Assembly: GCA_963920635.1 (NCBI GenBank) | Contig: OY987298.1 | Location: 682,001 to 746,000 of the forward strand | Source of the DNA: Pseudeuparius sepicola | Taxonomy: Eukaryota > Arthropoda > Insecta > Coleoptera > Anthribidae | Direction of reading: 5' to 3' | DNA length: 64,000 nucleotides | In this document: positions 1 to 11,724 of the stretch, one piece after another | Position numbering within the stretch: the first letter of the stretch is position 1 | How the letters are laid out: each line of letters begins with the position of its first letter | Translations under genes and position numbers: made by a program | The notes under the pieces: model-generated | The model's database searches: none | The model's input: the letters and a program-made list of their open reading frames with translations, nothing else | Told to the model about the DNA's origin: nothing

Positions 1-646
1 AACACTCTAAAAGCATAGCCAAAGCGTTATTTGAAGACTTTATGTTAAAATTTGGAATTCCAAAAATTTTGAAAACAGATCTAGGCACAGAATACATAAA
101 CGAAACTCAAAAATTAATTAATAAGTCACTAGATATAAAGCATAGCACTTCAACTGCTTTTCATCATGAAACTTTAGGTAGCTTAGAGAGAAATCACAGA
201 GTTCTAAACGATAATTTTAATCACATACTCAAATGGCTCAAATTGGGACACATTTTTGCAATACTTCGTTTTTGCCTATAACACAACACCTCATTCCAAA
301 CTTACCAAATGATATTTACAGTACGTCTAACCCTGTATATAACACTGATAATTACGCAGATGAATTAAAATATAAACTAAATGAAGCACATAAGAGAATT
401 CAGGAGCTACACAACAACGCTAAAACAAAGTCTAAGTCAGAGTACGACGAAAAAGTTAATCCTTCAAACTTTCGCATTGGAGATTTGGTGTTATTAAAAA
501 GAGGTTTTCAATATAAATTAGATAGCCCCTATAAAGGTCCATTTAAAATCATAAAACAAAATGGTGTAAATTCAACTATTCTAAACCAAAACGTAGAACA
601 AACTGTTCACAATAACAGACTGAAATTGTACAAAAAAGGTGATTAA
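1..646 (+). pseudogene. Gypsy-like retrotransposon pol, integrase end (broken)
   Basis: The window opens inside an integrase of a Ty3/gypsy-type retrotransposon. Seen: a core-like segment at 42-230 with KTDLGTEYINE (second catalytic Asp region) and LERNHRVLN (catalytic Glu region). Then, in another frame at about 233-646, comes a C-terminal segment with GDLVLLKRG and YKGPFKI, the GPY/F-like chromatin-contact module of such integrases. A third frame near 265-300 reads FAYNTTPHSKL, a normal part of the core that is out of frame with both neighbours, so at least two frameshifts are present. The first catalytic Asp lies upstream of the window. The family normally inserts retroelement cDNA into chromosomes; this copy cannot encode one continuous protein. 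A polypurine tract and LTR follow, which supports the assignment. Confidence 0.85.
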
Positions 647-844
647 TTGTTTGCTTGTTTTCTAAAAAAAAAGAAGAAATTTTTTTATATAAGTTCTTAG
701 ATAAGAAATACTGTATTATGTATTTATACTTGTAATAATAATTATATTTAATTAAGTTATATAATATTACAAACATAGGGTATAATATTCATAAAATAAT
801 ATATTTATTGGGTTAAATAGGAATAAATATTAAGCAAACTTTTC

Positions 845-857
845 GAAAGGGGAAAGG
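845..857 (+). other. Polypurine tract of the gypsy-like element
   Basis: GAAAGGGGAAAGG is a 13-base all-purine run directly abutting a TG that starts the putative 3' LTR. In LTR retrotransposons this tract primes plus-strand DNA synthesis. Position and composition are seen; function is inferred from the integrase remnant upstream. Confidence 0.75.
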
Positions 858-1063
858 TGTAGTGCCTTCTTATAATTATCATTATCATTATCCATATCGT
901 TATTTTATTTATTAGTTTAAACATAAATATAGCTATTCAGCAGTTTAGAATGTAGGACACTAAAGAAGGTAACTATAACAATTATTGTATATGTGGAGAC
1001 GAATTGAAGCATTCATAGAATAAAGATGTGACATCGACAACCAACCTGTTTGATTCCACAACA
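858..1063 (+). repeat. 3' LTR of the gypsy-like element
   Basis: It starts TGTAGTGCC immediately after the polypurine tract. It contains AATAAAG near 1019-1025 as a candidate poly(A) signal and ends in ...CCACAACA, giving the TG...CA form of an LTR. The 3' boundary could be 1060 or 1063 because CA occurs at both. The 5' LTR is outside the window, so LTR identity between ends cannot be tested. Confidence 0.65.
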
Positions 1064-1429
1064 CCATAAGGTGCTGACCGCGTGTACGTTTTTCTCTCAA
1101 CGGGCTCTCGCATTGAAACCCGCGTATCTCCATATTTTATATATAGGTATTTGTAATAATTAAACCAGTTTGCATCAAAAATACTGATTACCGATAAATT
1201 TCAAAGCTAAATCAACGAAGAATTTTTAAATTATCTGGGAATTTTATTTTTTATTAAAAATCAGGATAGACTGAAGTGAGCAACTTTTTAAATTGTCCGC
1301 CTTATTATTTATTTATCTTTGGCAAACGACGCACACGAAGGATTCGGCGCCGCGGAAATACCAGAATTTCTCAAAGCACATTTCGTGATTTCGCAACACA
1401 AAAGTGACAAAAGGTCGAATTTTTAACAT
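1064..1429. other. Unassigned, AT-rich
   Basis: No coding frame, RNA gene or repeat termini were recognised. This is the right-hand flank of the LTR and the left-hand flank of the inverted-repeat element that follows. Confidence 0.5.
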
Positions 1430-3033
1430 GGGCGCCCATAGGGGGGGGGCAAGGGGGGGCACGTGCCCCCCCCCCTGGAGATTCTCAAAATCCCTTCGCG
1501 TTATATTTTATATTATTATAGTTGAGGAAAAGATTATTTTCATATCCTTCCAGGTAGGTATACAGGGTGTCCCGATATTAGCCTGCCATAATTTACCAGC
1601 GTGTTCTACGACCCAAAAAAAATGAAAAAAGTTCGTATAAGCATGGCCCTAAAAATTCCCCCTAATGGGAACTATTGCCCCGAAAAGGGGCAGTTTCACA
1701 AACGGTTTTTTCCAAATTTTTCCAGAACGAACAAAGGTAACATTCTGAAATTTGGTATGTGATATACCTGTGAGATTTGACATTTGCCGGGGTAGCGATA
1801 GTTGGACATTCTTAATCATAGGCGTCCTAAATGGGGAGTTAAGGGGTTAAAAATACCCTAAATATTTTGTGTGTGCTTTTTCCCCGAATTTATTGCGAAA
1901 TTATAAAATTTCAGGGTATTCTACGAAAAAATGGTGCCTCTTGTTGAAGTTTAATAGTGTGCACCGTTTTCGAGTAAAATCGTATTGAAATTTTTTTGCA
2001 GAGGGCCATGAAAATGCGTATTAGAAATTAGCCTGTCATATTTTACCAGCGTGTTCTGCGACCCAAAAAAATGAAAAAGTTCCTATAAACATGTCCTCAA
2101 AAGTGCCCCTAAGAGGGCTATAGCTATAGCTCCCGAAATGGACACTTTGGCAAACGGTTTATCTAAATATTTCCAGAACGAGCAAAGATAAAATTCTGAA
2201 ATTTGGTATGTGACATACCTGAGAGAATAAACCATGAAAAAAAGCGCAGAAAAAATTTTGGGATATTTTTAACCCCTTAACCCCCTTATTTGGGACGCCT
2301 ATGATGAAGAATGTCAAACTCTCTCTACCTCGGTAAACGTCAAAGCTCACACACCAAATTTCATAATTTTATCTTTGTTCGTTCTGGGAATATTTAGAAA
2401 AAACCGTTTGCCAAAGTGTCCATTTCGGGGGTTATAGCTCCTTTAGGGGACTTTTTCAAGGCCATGTTTATAGGAACTTTTTTCATTTTTTTGTATCAAA
2501 AAACGTGGTGGTAGATTGTGGCAGGCTAATTTCTAATAGGCATTTTCATGGCACTCTGCAAAAAATTTTCAAAACGAGTTTACCCGAAAACGATGCATGC
2601 TATCGAAGTTCAACAAGAGCACCTTTTCTTCGTAGAATACCTTCAACTTTCATAATTTTGCAAGAAATCTGGAAAAAAGTATACAAAAAAAATTTGGGAT
2701 AATTTTAACTATTGAACCCCCCCCCCCCCATTTGGGACGCCTATGATTAGGAAACTGCCCCTTTCGGGGGCTATAGCCCCCTTAGGAGGCATTTTTGAGA
2801 CCATTTTTATAAGAACTTTTTCATTTTTTAGGTCGTAGAACACCCTGGTAAATTATGGCAGGCTAATTTCGGGACACCCTGTATAAAACAAACCCCTGAA
2901 AAATTCCATACAAAATTTAACTGGGCCACAATCACATAAACCAATTATCGATTCAGACCTAGGTAGTTCTAAAAAGAACAAGGTTAGATGAGATAATTTT
3001 GCCCCCCCCCTAAAATATTTTCTATGGGCGCCC
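1430..3033. mobile_element. DNA-transposon-like repeat with GGGCGCCCATAG ends
   Basis: GGGCGCCCATAG at 1430-1441 is repeated in inverse at 3022-3033. Both ends are followed inward by long G/C homopolymer runs. No transposase frame is visible. Most of the interior is a second, nested inverted-repeat element at 1563-2881. No clean target-site duplication was found, so the boundaries are approximate. Confidence 0.6.
1563..2881. mobile_element. Nested palindromic element, CAGGGTGTCCC ends, TA target
   Basis: The ends are near-perfect inverted repeats of about 55 bp (CAGGGTGTCCCGATATTAGC at left, inverse at right) flanked by TA dinucleotides at 1561-1562 and 2882-2883. The interior holds several inverted and direct repeats of a module containing TTAGCCTG and ACCAGCGTGTTCT. 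It therefore looks like a foldback built from duplicated ends. There is no coding capacity. TA flanks and CAGGG termini suggest mobilisation by a Tc1/mariner-like transposase, which is inference. Confidence 0.75.
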
Positions 3034-3037
3034 TTGC

Positions 3038-3685
3038 CCACGGATAGAGTTCACGTAGGGTGTAAATGACAAAAAAATTTCGAGTTGAAATTTGAGCATC
3101 TGGGGATCAGCCCCGCTTGGTTTTAAACTAATTTGTGACATAATTTTACTTTCGAAAAATCACGTATGCCTTGGGAATTTTGAAAAAACTAATTTTCCAC
3201 ATCAGTAAAGTGCCCTTTCTGTAGGTTTTACGACAAAATGTTATTAGAAACTTGTTCAGAATGAAGAACTGAGTAGGTTTGCGAAATTTCGAAAGTCTAG
3301 GCCTACTTTGATTTTTTGGTATTTTTTCCCACTTTTCTTCAGAAAAGTGCACTTTGGGTAGCTTTCACATTAAAATGTTATTGAGAAAACTTGTTCACAA
3401 TGAAAAACTGGATAGGTGTGAAAAATTTCAAAAACCTAGGTCGACTTTGATTTTTGTGCGTTATAATTATGTTTTAGCAGAAAAAAATCAAAGTCGATCT
3501 AGGCTTTTGAAATTCTTTCACACCTATCCAGTTTTTCATTGTGAACAAGTTTTCTTAATAACATTTTAATGTGAAAGCTACCCAAAGTGCACTTTTCTGA
3601 AGAAAAGTGGGAAAAAATACCAAAAAATCAAAGTAGGCCTAGACTTTCGAAATTGTATTACACCCTACGTGAACTCTATCCGTGG
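3038..3685. repeat. Long hairpin (foldback), ~180-bp inner arms
   Basis: Outer arms CCACGGATAGAGTTCACGTA (3038) and its inverse (ending 3685) bound the unit. Inside, about 3283-3462 is almost perfectly complementary to about 3476-3652, with a short spacer around 3467. A transcript would fold into a dsRNA stem of roughly 180 bp. The open frames here (3146-3352 and 3354-3569) are simply the two arms. Confidence 0.85.
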
Positions 3686-4029
3686 ACACACTGTAGATTA
3701 AGGAAATTCCTTATTTAGACCGGGAGATAGTGACAGATTTTTGGACGTGATTTTACTCAGTATGCCTTTCAAAGGGCATTATGTGGCACATATTCTCACA
3801 ATAATAAGGTATGAATCAGAGAGTCATCCTGGGTTCTTCATGTGAAAAACTGAGTTTTCAATTATTCGAAAAATATGCGTTTTGATATGATTTTTGACAG
3901 GCTGCCATGTTTTTTATAATGAAGTTCAAATAGAAAACTCCTCGGAAAACCATAGGCATACCGTTAGGGTGGGTCCAAAGGTCTATTATTGCCACGTGAT
4001 CTTGTATTTTAATAATTAATTTTTCCACG

Positions 4030-4257
4030 TTTCTGAACAGGCTGCCAATGAGAAGTATGCAAGTTCTTGTCATAAAACTGCTGAAGAAAAGATGGCATAC
4101 CGTTTGGGCATGTCCAAGTACACTTTACATCGAATAACTCGTTTAAATGATTAAATAACATTCAATTTAAACAGTACTTGGACATGCGCGAAAGGTATGC
4201 CATCCTTTTTTCAGCATTTTCATAATAAGAACTTGCATACTTCTTATTGGCAGCCGT
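4030..4257. repeat. Foldback hairpin with GGCTGCCAAT ends
   Basis: Arms near 4035-4135 and 4160-4256 are inverse copies (GGCTGCCAATGAGAAGTATG against its inverse ending GGCAGCC), with an AT-rich spacer. The same GGCTGCCA motif also occurs alone at about 3900, so the flank may belong to a larger degenerate unit. There is no coding potential. Confidence 0.75.
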
Positions 4258-4370
4258 GGTATAGTGGACTATAGAAAGAATTTCTATAGTCACTGATAAT
4301 AGTAATTGACGCCCGACGCCCAGTGCGTTGATTCTGGGCGTAATCCTAGTTTGCGATTTTGTGACATTTT

Positions 4371-5841
4371 TTAACCGACTTCAAAAAAGGAGGAGGTTAT
4401 CGACTCGGTTGTATGTTTTTTTTTATGTTTGTTACCTCAGAACTCCGTCATTTATAAACCGATTTGGACATTTCTTTTTTTATTTGACATGATATACGGT
4501 ATACCTACAGAATGGTCCCATTTAAATTTGAAGAAAAAATTACACCCCTAAGGGTGGAAAAATAGGGGATGAAATTTCATATTGGACCTATTTCGATGAT
4601 TCTCTTCTTATTAGAAAGGGATTACTTTAGGAGTGGCCGACCCCATTTAAATTTGAAGAAAAAATTTCACCCCTAAGGGTGATTCTTTTTTTATTGGAAA
4701 GAAAGTCTTAGAGCAGGCCCCGTTTAAATTTGAAGAAAAAATTCCACCCCTAAGGGTAGATAAATAGGGGATAAAAGTTCATATTGGACCGATTTGGATG
4801 ATTCTTGTTTTATTAAAAAGGGGTTACCTTAGGGGTGGTCACATTTAAATTTGAAGATAAATTAAATTTGAAAAGAAAAATTTCGAACCTAAGGGTGGAC
4901 AAATAGGGGATGGAATTTAATGTTGGACCGATTTCGATAATTCTTAATAATTCACTAAAAAATAAGACAAAAAAATTTTAACAAAAAAATTAACACTGAC
5001 TTCACAAATTTGCCCGTATGCACATTTCAATTAAAATTTTAGAAATATATTTTTGAGTTATCTTTGGAGTCGATGATAGTAAGTTATGATGTATGTAGGA
5101 TATGACTTATTCATATCTAAATAGATTTATATTCCTTGCCTTCACTTGTCACCAAATCCAAAGATAACTCAATGTAAAAAGAGAAAAATATTTTAATTTT
5201 TTTGTTAAAATTTTTTTATTTCTTATTTTGTAGTGAATTATTAAGAATTATCAAAATCGGTCCAATATTAAATTCCATCCCTTATTTTGTCCACCCTTAG
5301 GATTGAAATTTTTCTCTTCAAATTTAAATATGACCACCCCTAAGGTACCTAACCCCTTTCTAATAAAATAAGAATCATCAAAATCGGCCCAATATGAACT
5401 TTCATCCCCTATTTATCTACCCTTAGGGGTGGATTTTTTTCTTTAAATTTAAATGGGACAACACCTAATAGTAGGTACCCCCTTTCCAATAAAGAAAGAA
5501 TTATCGAAATCGGTCCAACATGAAATTTTATCATCTATTTTCCACCCTTACGGATGGAATTTTTTCTTCAAACGTAAATGGAGCCACTCCTAAAGTAATA
5601 ATAATAAAAAGAGAATAATCGAAATCGGTCTAATATAAAATTTCATCCCTTATTTGTCCACCCTTAGAGGTGGAATTTTTTCTTCAAATTTAAATGGGAC
5701 CATTCTGTAGGTATACCCTTTCAAATAAAAACAGAATTGTCCAAATCGGTTTATAAATGACGGGGTTCTGAGGTAACAAACATAAAAAAAAATAAAAATG
5801 CAACCGAATTGATAACCTCCTCATTTTTTGAAGTCGGTTAA
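4371..5841. mobile_element. Inverted-repeat element with TTAACCGACTTC ends
   Basis: Left TTAACCGACTTCAAAAAAGG and right inverse ending CGGTTAA form termini of about 25 bp. Each half carries four to five imperfect copies of a module containing CACCCCTAAGGGTGG and GGGGATGAAATTTCATATTG, arranged in opposite orientation in the two halves. The whole 1.47-kb unit is thus a degenerate palindrome with an AT-rich centre near 5020-5180. No protein frame is visible. The terminal motif is one I associate with very abundant, poorly classified repeats of insects; I cannot name the superfamily. Confidence 0.7.
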
Positions 5842-6281
5842 AAAGTTGTTGAATTTATTTGAGTTATACGTCCAAAGTTTCGTTCATTTACTGTGTTTAC
5901 GGAGTCGAAAATTAGGTGTTTCAAAGAAAAAAAAAATTTCGAATGAGTTTACTTCAACAACCGAAATACTAAGTATCACGGGCGTAGCCAAGGGGGGGGT
6001 TTCGGGGGTTCAAACCCCCCCGAAATAAGCAAAATATTACCTAAGATTATACCGAAAAAATACGAGGAGTGAAGAGTTAAATTATTATTACGTTTGAATA
6101 TATGTAGTAATAGTAGCGCCTAGCGCCATCTTTTGACGAGAGGCAGACGCAGTTGCAGCCGAACTATTTTGTATTGTAGGGACACTTTGCGTTGTTTCTC
6201 GATTATTCGCCACGCCCCTCGGTCGAAATGAGCGGAACTTTGTGGAAGTTCGTGGAAGTTTCTGGACGGCTACTGGGCTGC

Positions 6282-6289
6282 TATATAAG
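6282..6289 (+). promoter_or_regulatory. TATA box of the hAT transposase promoter
   Basis: TATATAAG lies about 190 bp upstream of the first usable ATG. The same octamer is kept at the equivalent place in the two inverted copies (plus-strand coordinates 47034-47041 and 50765-50772), even where copy C has lost neighbouring GC-rich bases. Likely the core promoter of the parental transposase gene; activity is not shown. Confidence 0.6.
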
Positions 6290-6477
6290 CGGCGCCGCGG
6301 CGCCTGACCGCGCTTACGGCAGTATTGTTCCATGCGAACTCGAAGCGAATAAAAGTGAAAAGTGGTGAACGAATAGTGAAGAGAATTAAGTGTATCGTGT
6401 AAGTGAGTAATTTTAGTGCGCTGTTATTCGATGACCTTGTTAAGGATAGATACGTGAATCATTATTACTGTCGAAAA

Positions 6478-6645
6478 ATGGAGGGGAAAAAAAGGAAGGG
6501 TGATAAACTTAAAGGTATGGACTACTGGAAAAAGTGGTGTAGTCAAGGTCAAGGGGTTTCTAATAAAGAAACAAATTTGGATTTAGCTATCAAAGCTTCA
6601 GCTACCTTGCATGCTGATAAGAAGACTGCCTACCCCGAAATCTAG
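6478..6645 (+). pseudogene. hAT transposase, upstream fragment
   Basis: The frame from ATG 6478 starts MEGKKRKGDKLKGMDYWKKW and stops at 6645. The frame is open further upstream to 6403 but without ATG, and a good donor-like GTAAGTGAG sits at 6400. The same frame is preserved in the two other copies, so it was present in the element that spread. It is cut off by the internal deletion, after which the C-terminal piece continues in another frame. Function is inferred only from its position in the hAT derivative; I recognise no domain in this piece. Confidence 0.55.
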
Positions 6646-6910
6646 TTTGGAATGCCTAGATATGTGCGATAAAAACCTTTATCCTAATATTTACACATTA
6701 CTACAAATCTTGGCTACCATTCCTGTATCCACTGCTACCCCAGAAAGGTCTTTCTCGAGCCTAAGGAGACTGAAAAACTATTTACGAAACACTACGAGTG
6801 AAAACAGACTTAATGGTTTGGCTCTAATGAACATTCACTATGGAACAGAAATTCATGCAGATGAAGTAGTGGATATATTTAAAAGAAAAAGCCGAAGATT
6901 TCTTCTTTAA
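6641..6910 (+). pseudogene. hAT transposase, C-terminal dimerisation domain
   Basis: The frame contains NIYTLLQILATIPVSTATPE followed by RSFSSLRRLKNYLR and RLNGLALMNIHY. These are the conserved blocks of the hAT family C-terminal dimerisation region (Dimer_Tnp_hAT), here closest in feel to transposases annotated as ZMYM1-like proteins. The frame ends at TAA 6910. It overlaps the upstream fragment in a different frame, so an internal deletion has joined them out of register. The 3' half is repeated six more times downstream, each unit again with an open 66-codon tail. Confidence 0.85.
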
Positions 6911-9350
6911 TGGTTTTAGATTTAGCGCAGAGGAACGAAATTAATTTATCCATTTCATTTAAAGTTAAGAACTTTATAAATATGTCGTAGTTTTTCGGAT
7001 GAATATATAGATATTAAATTTCATGTAAGTATATTTTTGTTGTTTTATTTACTTCTCAAACTAAACCCCCCCCCCAAAACTAAATCTTGGCTACCATTCC
7101 TGTATCCACTGCTACCCCAGAAAGGTCTTTCTCGAGCCTAAGGAGACTGAAAAACTATTTACGAAACACTACAAGTGAAAACAGACTTAATGGTTTGGCT
7201 CTAATGAACATTCACTATGGAACAGAAATTCATGCAGATGAAGTAGTGGATATATTTAAAAGAAAAAGCCGAAGATTTCTTCTTTAATGGTTTTAGATTT
7301 AGCGCAGAGGAACGAAATTAATTTATCCATTTCATTTAAAGTTACGAACTTCATAAATATGTCGTAGTTTTTCGGATGAATATATAGATATTAAATTTCA
7401 TGTAAGTATATTTTTGTTGTTTTATTTACTTCTCAAACTAAACCCCCCCCCCCCCAAAACTAAATCTTGGCTACCATTTCTGTATCCACTGCTACCCCAG
7501 AAAGGTCTTTCTCGAGCCTAAGGAGACTGAAAAACTATTTACGAAACACTACAAGTGAAAACAGACTTAATGGTTTGGCTCTAATGAACATTCACTATGG
7601 AACAGAAATTCATGCAGATGAAGTAGTGGATATATTTAAAAGAAAAAGCCGAAGATTTCTTCTTTAATGGTTTTAGATTTAGCGCAGAGGAACGAAATTA
7701 ATTTATCCATTTCATTTAAAGTTAAGAACTTTATAAATATGTCGTAGTTTTTCGGATGAATATATAGATATTAAATTTCATGTAAGTATATTTTTGTTGT
7801 TTTATTTACTTCTCAAACTAAACCCCCCCCCCCAAAACTAAATCTTGGCTACCATTCCTGTATCCACTGCTACCCCAGAAAGGTCTTTCTCGAGCCTAAG
7901 GAGACTGAAAAACTATTTACGAAACACTACAAGTGAAAACAGACTTAATGGTTTGGCTCTAATGAACATTCACTATGGAACAGAAATTCATGCACATGAA
8001 GTAGTGGATATATTTAAAAGAAAAAGCCGAAGATTTCTTCTTTAATGGTTTTAGATTTAGCGCAGAGGAACGAAATTAATTTATCCATTTCATTTAAAGT
8101 TAAGAACTTTATAAATATGTCGTAGTTTTTCGGATGAATATATAGATATTAAATTTCATGTAAGTATATTTTTGTTGTTTTATTTACTTCTCAAACTAAA
8201 CCCCCCCCCCCACCAAAACTAAATCTTGGCTACCATTCCTGTATCCACTGCTACCCCAGAAAGGTCTTTCTCGAGCCTAAGGAGACTGAAAAACTATTTA
8301 CGAAACACTACAAGTGAAAACAGACTTAATGGTTTGGCTCTAATGAACATTCACTATGGAACAGAAATTCATGCAGATGAAGTAGTGGATATATTTAAAA
8401 GAAAAAGCCGAAGATTTCTTCTTTAATGGTTTTAGATTTAGCGCAGAGGAACGAAATTAATTTATCCATTTCATTTAAAGTTAAGAACTTTATAAATATG
8501 TCGTAGTTTTTCGGGTGAATATATAGATATTAAATTTCATGTAAGTATATTTTTGTTGTTTTATTTACTTCTCAAACTAAACCCCCCCCACCAAAACTAA
8601 ATCTTGGCTACCATTCCTGTATCCACTGCTACCCCAGAAAGGTCTTTCTCGAGCCTAAGGAGACTGAAAAACTATTTACGAAACACTACAAGTGAAAACA
8701 GACTTAATGGTTTGGCTCTAATGAACATTCACTATGGAACAGAAATTCATGCAGATGAAGTAGTGGATATATTTAAAAGAAAAAGCCGAAGATTTCTTCT
8801 TTAATGGTTTTAGATTTAGCGCAGAGGAACGAAATTAATTTATCCATTTCATTTAAAGTTAAGAACTTTATAAATATGTCGTAGTTTTTCGGATGAATAT
8901 ATAGATATTAAATTTCATGTAAGTATATTTTTGTTGTTTTATTTACTTCTCAAACTAAACCCCCCCCCAAAACTAAATCTTGGCTACCATTCCTGTATCC
9001 ACTGCTACCCCAGAAAGGTCTTTCTCGGGCCTAAGGAGACTGAAAAACTATTTACGAAACACTACAAGTGAAAACAGACTTAATGGTTTGGCTCTAATGA
9101 ACATTCACTATGGAACAGAAATTCATGCAGATGAAGTAGTGGATATATTTAAAAGAAAAAGCCGAAGATTTCTTCTTTAATGGTTTTAGATTTAGCGCAG
9201 AGGAACGAAGTTAATTTATCCATTTCATTTAAAGTTAAGAACTTTATAAATATGTCGTAGTTTTTCGGATGAATATATAGATATTAAATTTCATGTAAGT
9301 ATATTTTTGTTGTTTTATTTACTTCTCAAACTAACCCCCCCCCCAAAACT
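6705..9350 (+). repeat. Seven tandem copies of the hAT 3' end (376-381 bp)
   Basis: Units begin AAATCTTGGCTACC at 6705, 7082 and then at about 378-bp steps, with the last unit ending at 9350. Each contains the last 66 codons of the dimerisation region, the 3' UTR and a poly-C run. Units are nearly identical; most length change is in the C-run. The junction motif AAATCTTGGCTAC closely matches the terminal AAATCCTGGCTAC at 9351, so the array is bounded by a 13-bp near-identity between internal sequence and the 3' terminal repeat. Copies B and C carry a single unit. Confidence 0.95.
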
Positions 9351-9378
9351 AAATCCTGGCTACGCCCGTGCTAAGTAT

Positions 9379-10300
9379 TCAGCAGTTCGTGCGCAGTTCT
9401 TGTCGCCCCCTGTAGACGCGGGAGCGAGCGTTCGCTTGGCGCGGCGCGTCCCAATTTAGTGGCGGGGCCCGGGGGGGGCGGGCGCGGGGGCAGAGGGGGC
9501 AGAGGGGGCAGACGCCGCCGCCGCCGCGCCAGCTGCCGCCATCGAAATCGTCGCGGCCCGCGATCCTCGCAAGATTACAAGAGCGAGCCGACTTCGGCTA
9601 CACAGCGGCCCCAAAAGCTGACGGTCGATCACCGTTGTCGAACACATTTTGGCCCCCTTAGATGTCAGAGAAATAACCAGGGACGGAGGGAGCAACGGCA
9701 TCAAAATACACGCGTTTGTAGTCAACCAACATCTCATGCAAGTTTACCGAAGTGAGAAATATCAATTTAAGAATGTCAACGCCCCGACGGAACTAACTAT
9801 ATGGGCCATTGTCACCTCTAGCTTTGGGCACACTTTGGGTTTACACTGCGTTGTTCTTTGTTCTTGTTCATTGTTCTTGTCGTCTTCTATATATTTTGTG
9901 GTCGTCTTCATAAAGTTATTTGGTTATTAGGTAAAAGTTCCCCCCGACAATCGACGCCCGCCGATTGCGGGGAGAAAACAGCGGCCGGGCCGGACGTAAA
10001 CACGGCACAAACCTTTCCAAATTTCGGATTTTCCGCGGGTTTCCGCGAAGTTTCGATGTTGCAAAAAGTGCAAAATAGTGTGGTGATCAGTTTGAGCTGC
10101 ATATAGTAAAAATTCATCCGGATTATAACCACAAATATCGCCGTGAAAAGTGAGGTGTCGAAGGGAATTTGAAAATTCATTTTCTCGGAAACTACGCCCG
10201 AGCACCAAAAACTGTGTTCAGGGACCCCGAAAATAGGGGGGTTGCCAAAATTTCAAAAAAATCGGGGCAGACATACGCGCGGGAAACTGTACTTACCGGT
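9379..10300. other. GC- and CpG-rich segment, unassigned
   Basis: From the hAT target site onward, 9400-9640 is very GC-rich with G-runs and CCGCCGCC repeats, grading into mixed sequence to 10300. Open frames at 9459-9755 and 9649-9930 (plus) and 9908-10208 (minus) encode nothing I recognise and look compositional. A CpG-rich promoter or non-coding first exon is possible but not shown. Confidence 0.4.
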
Positions 10301-11720
10301 TATTATAAAGTTTAAACATTATTGTTTATGATTTATGTAATTGCAAAGGCAACAGGCAACTAAAAATGAACTAAAAGCAGAATTCGAAATAGAGAACTTT
10401 GTTGGTTAAATTAAATTGATTCGAAACTTATTCCATCTCGAAAATGTTTTCAGGAACAAACGAACAAAAAATGTTTAGGTTAGGACCTCGGCGATCGAAT
10501 CAAGACGGTTTTTCCACTTCCACTTCCACTTCTGATAACTGTGGGAGGCCTTTTGGGCGTGGTAATCATAATACAAATCACATTTTACTTGCTTTATTTC
10601 ATTTTCTAAAAACTCTTCTTTAACTCTGCTCTCTTTTTTTGGCACAAGCGTGGCGGGAATATTTAAACATTTGAATTCAACTGTTGTTATTTACCACATT
10701 ATTATAATAGTCAATTTTAGAAAATAAAGCTTTTTTGACTGATTTTGAACAAAACAAAAAACATAATATACACGGATCAACAAAATGGCATGGCCCATAG
10801 ACTTAGTTTAGCATTGAGCCTACAGGGGGCGTATTTCTTATATTCAATCGCGTATATCCTAAATACTAATAAATAGCCTATAAAACAATCGAAAACACGA
10901 AAAATGCATACGTAAACAATCGGAAAACTTGACTTGCGGGGCAAACACAAAACAAATGCCGCCGAGTTAACGAACGCGGCGCCCGCGGCAGCAACGGCGG
11001 CGTTGCCATGTTGGGCGGTTTGAGGTATCTGTGACGATTTTATTAAAGCGATAATTAGCTACTCTAATTACAGGGCAATTTAATTTTAGTTTAAAAATGT
11101 TACATACAAGAAATTAATAACTACATTTGTTAATTTGACGTTATGAGAGGTGCGCCTTCATTTAATCCCATAATTAAACCCTTCTATTTTGAAATGAAAT
11201 GCTGTAAACAATAGAGTACTTGGCATCTCTCAAAAAGATGTTGGCTCTGTTTACTTTTTGTTCTTACTCCATCTATCCTTGGTTTATTTCTTTAAGACTT
11301 AGACGAATAAATTAAAAAAAAATAATAAAAAATATCAAAAGTGAATATAAAATCACTATAGTCTTTTTGTCGATTTTTCGCGTATTGGGTTCAGACAGAT
11401 ACCTGCTAAAAGTTTTTACAACAAAATTTGGGAACTTTTAGGAAGATTTTCTTTTGTTAAGTTGGCAGCGATGATTTGTTGTGGACACCTTATAAGGTTT
11501 GTACAAATTTTACTTTGGCACTGACAATACATAATGTGTCGAAGAATTCAAATATGAAAATTATTTCGAATTGTTATTAAAATGAGTTGTATCTTAAAAA
11601 GTTACGTTTATTGGAAAAATTTACATTATTTATTTAAAGTAAGAAACACTTTTTTTCTATTTTGTGTCTTGCTTATGGAGCAAATTTTTTAATTAATTTT
11701 TAAAAAATATCCTGAACTAA
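10301..11720. other. AT-rich, no gene seen
   Basis: No coding frame or RNA gene was recognised. A short CpG-rich patch occurs near 10960-11020. About 11570-11720 is a diverged inverse of 43250-43370 (shared blocks around TTACTTTAAATAAA), so this end belongs to a dispersed repeat. Confidence 0.45.
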
Positions 11721-11724
11721 TACA

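Larger units (their letters stand above)
5977..9370 (+). mobile_element. hAT transposon derivative, copy A (tandemly expanded)
   Basis: Termini are CACGGGCGTAGCC and its inverse GGCTACGCCCGTG, flanked by an exact 8-bp duplication CTAAGTAT (5969-5976 and 9371-9378), the hallmark of hAT insertion. The interior keeps a TATA box, a short upstream transposase piece and the C-terminal dimerisation piece; the middle of the transposase is missing. The two related copies at 46230-47355 and 49961-51086 are about 1.13 kb. This one is 3.39 kb because its 3' part is repeated seven times. It is non-autonomous and would need a transposase supplied elsewhere. Confidence 0.93.

Noticed and set aside
3858..4073. 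71-codon minus-strand frame with a possible signal-like N-terminus
   Set aside because: It spans the edge of a foldback hairpin and shows no conserved pattern.
4255..4345. tRNA or tRNA-derived SINE head (GTGGTATAGTGG then GTTGATTCT)
   Set aside because: A-box and B-box resemblance is partial, no cloverleaf could be drawn with proper acceptor pairing, and the stretch overlaps a local 25-bp palindrome.
6088..6333. Minus-strand 81-codon frame conserved in the three hAT copies (also 46990-47223)
   Set aside because: It lies across the promoter and 5' region antisense to the transposase; conservation is explained by recent common origin of the copies.
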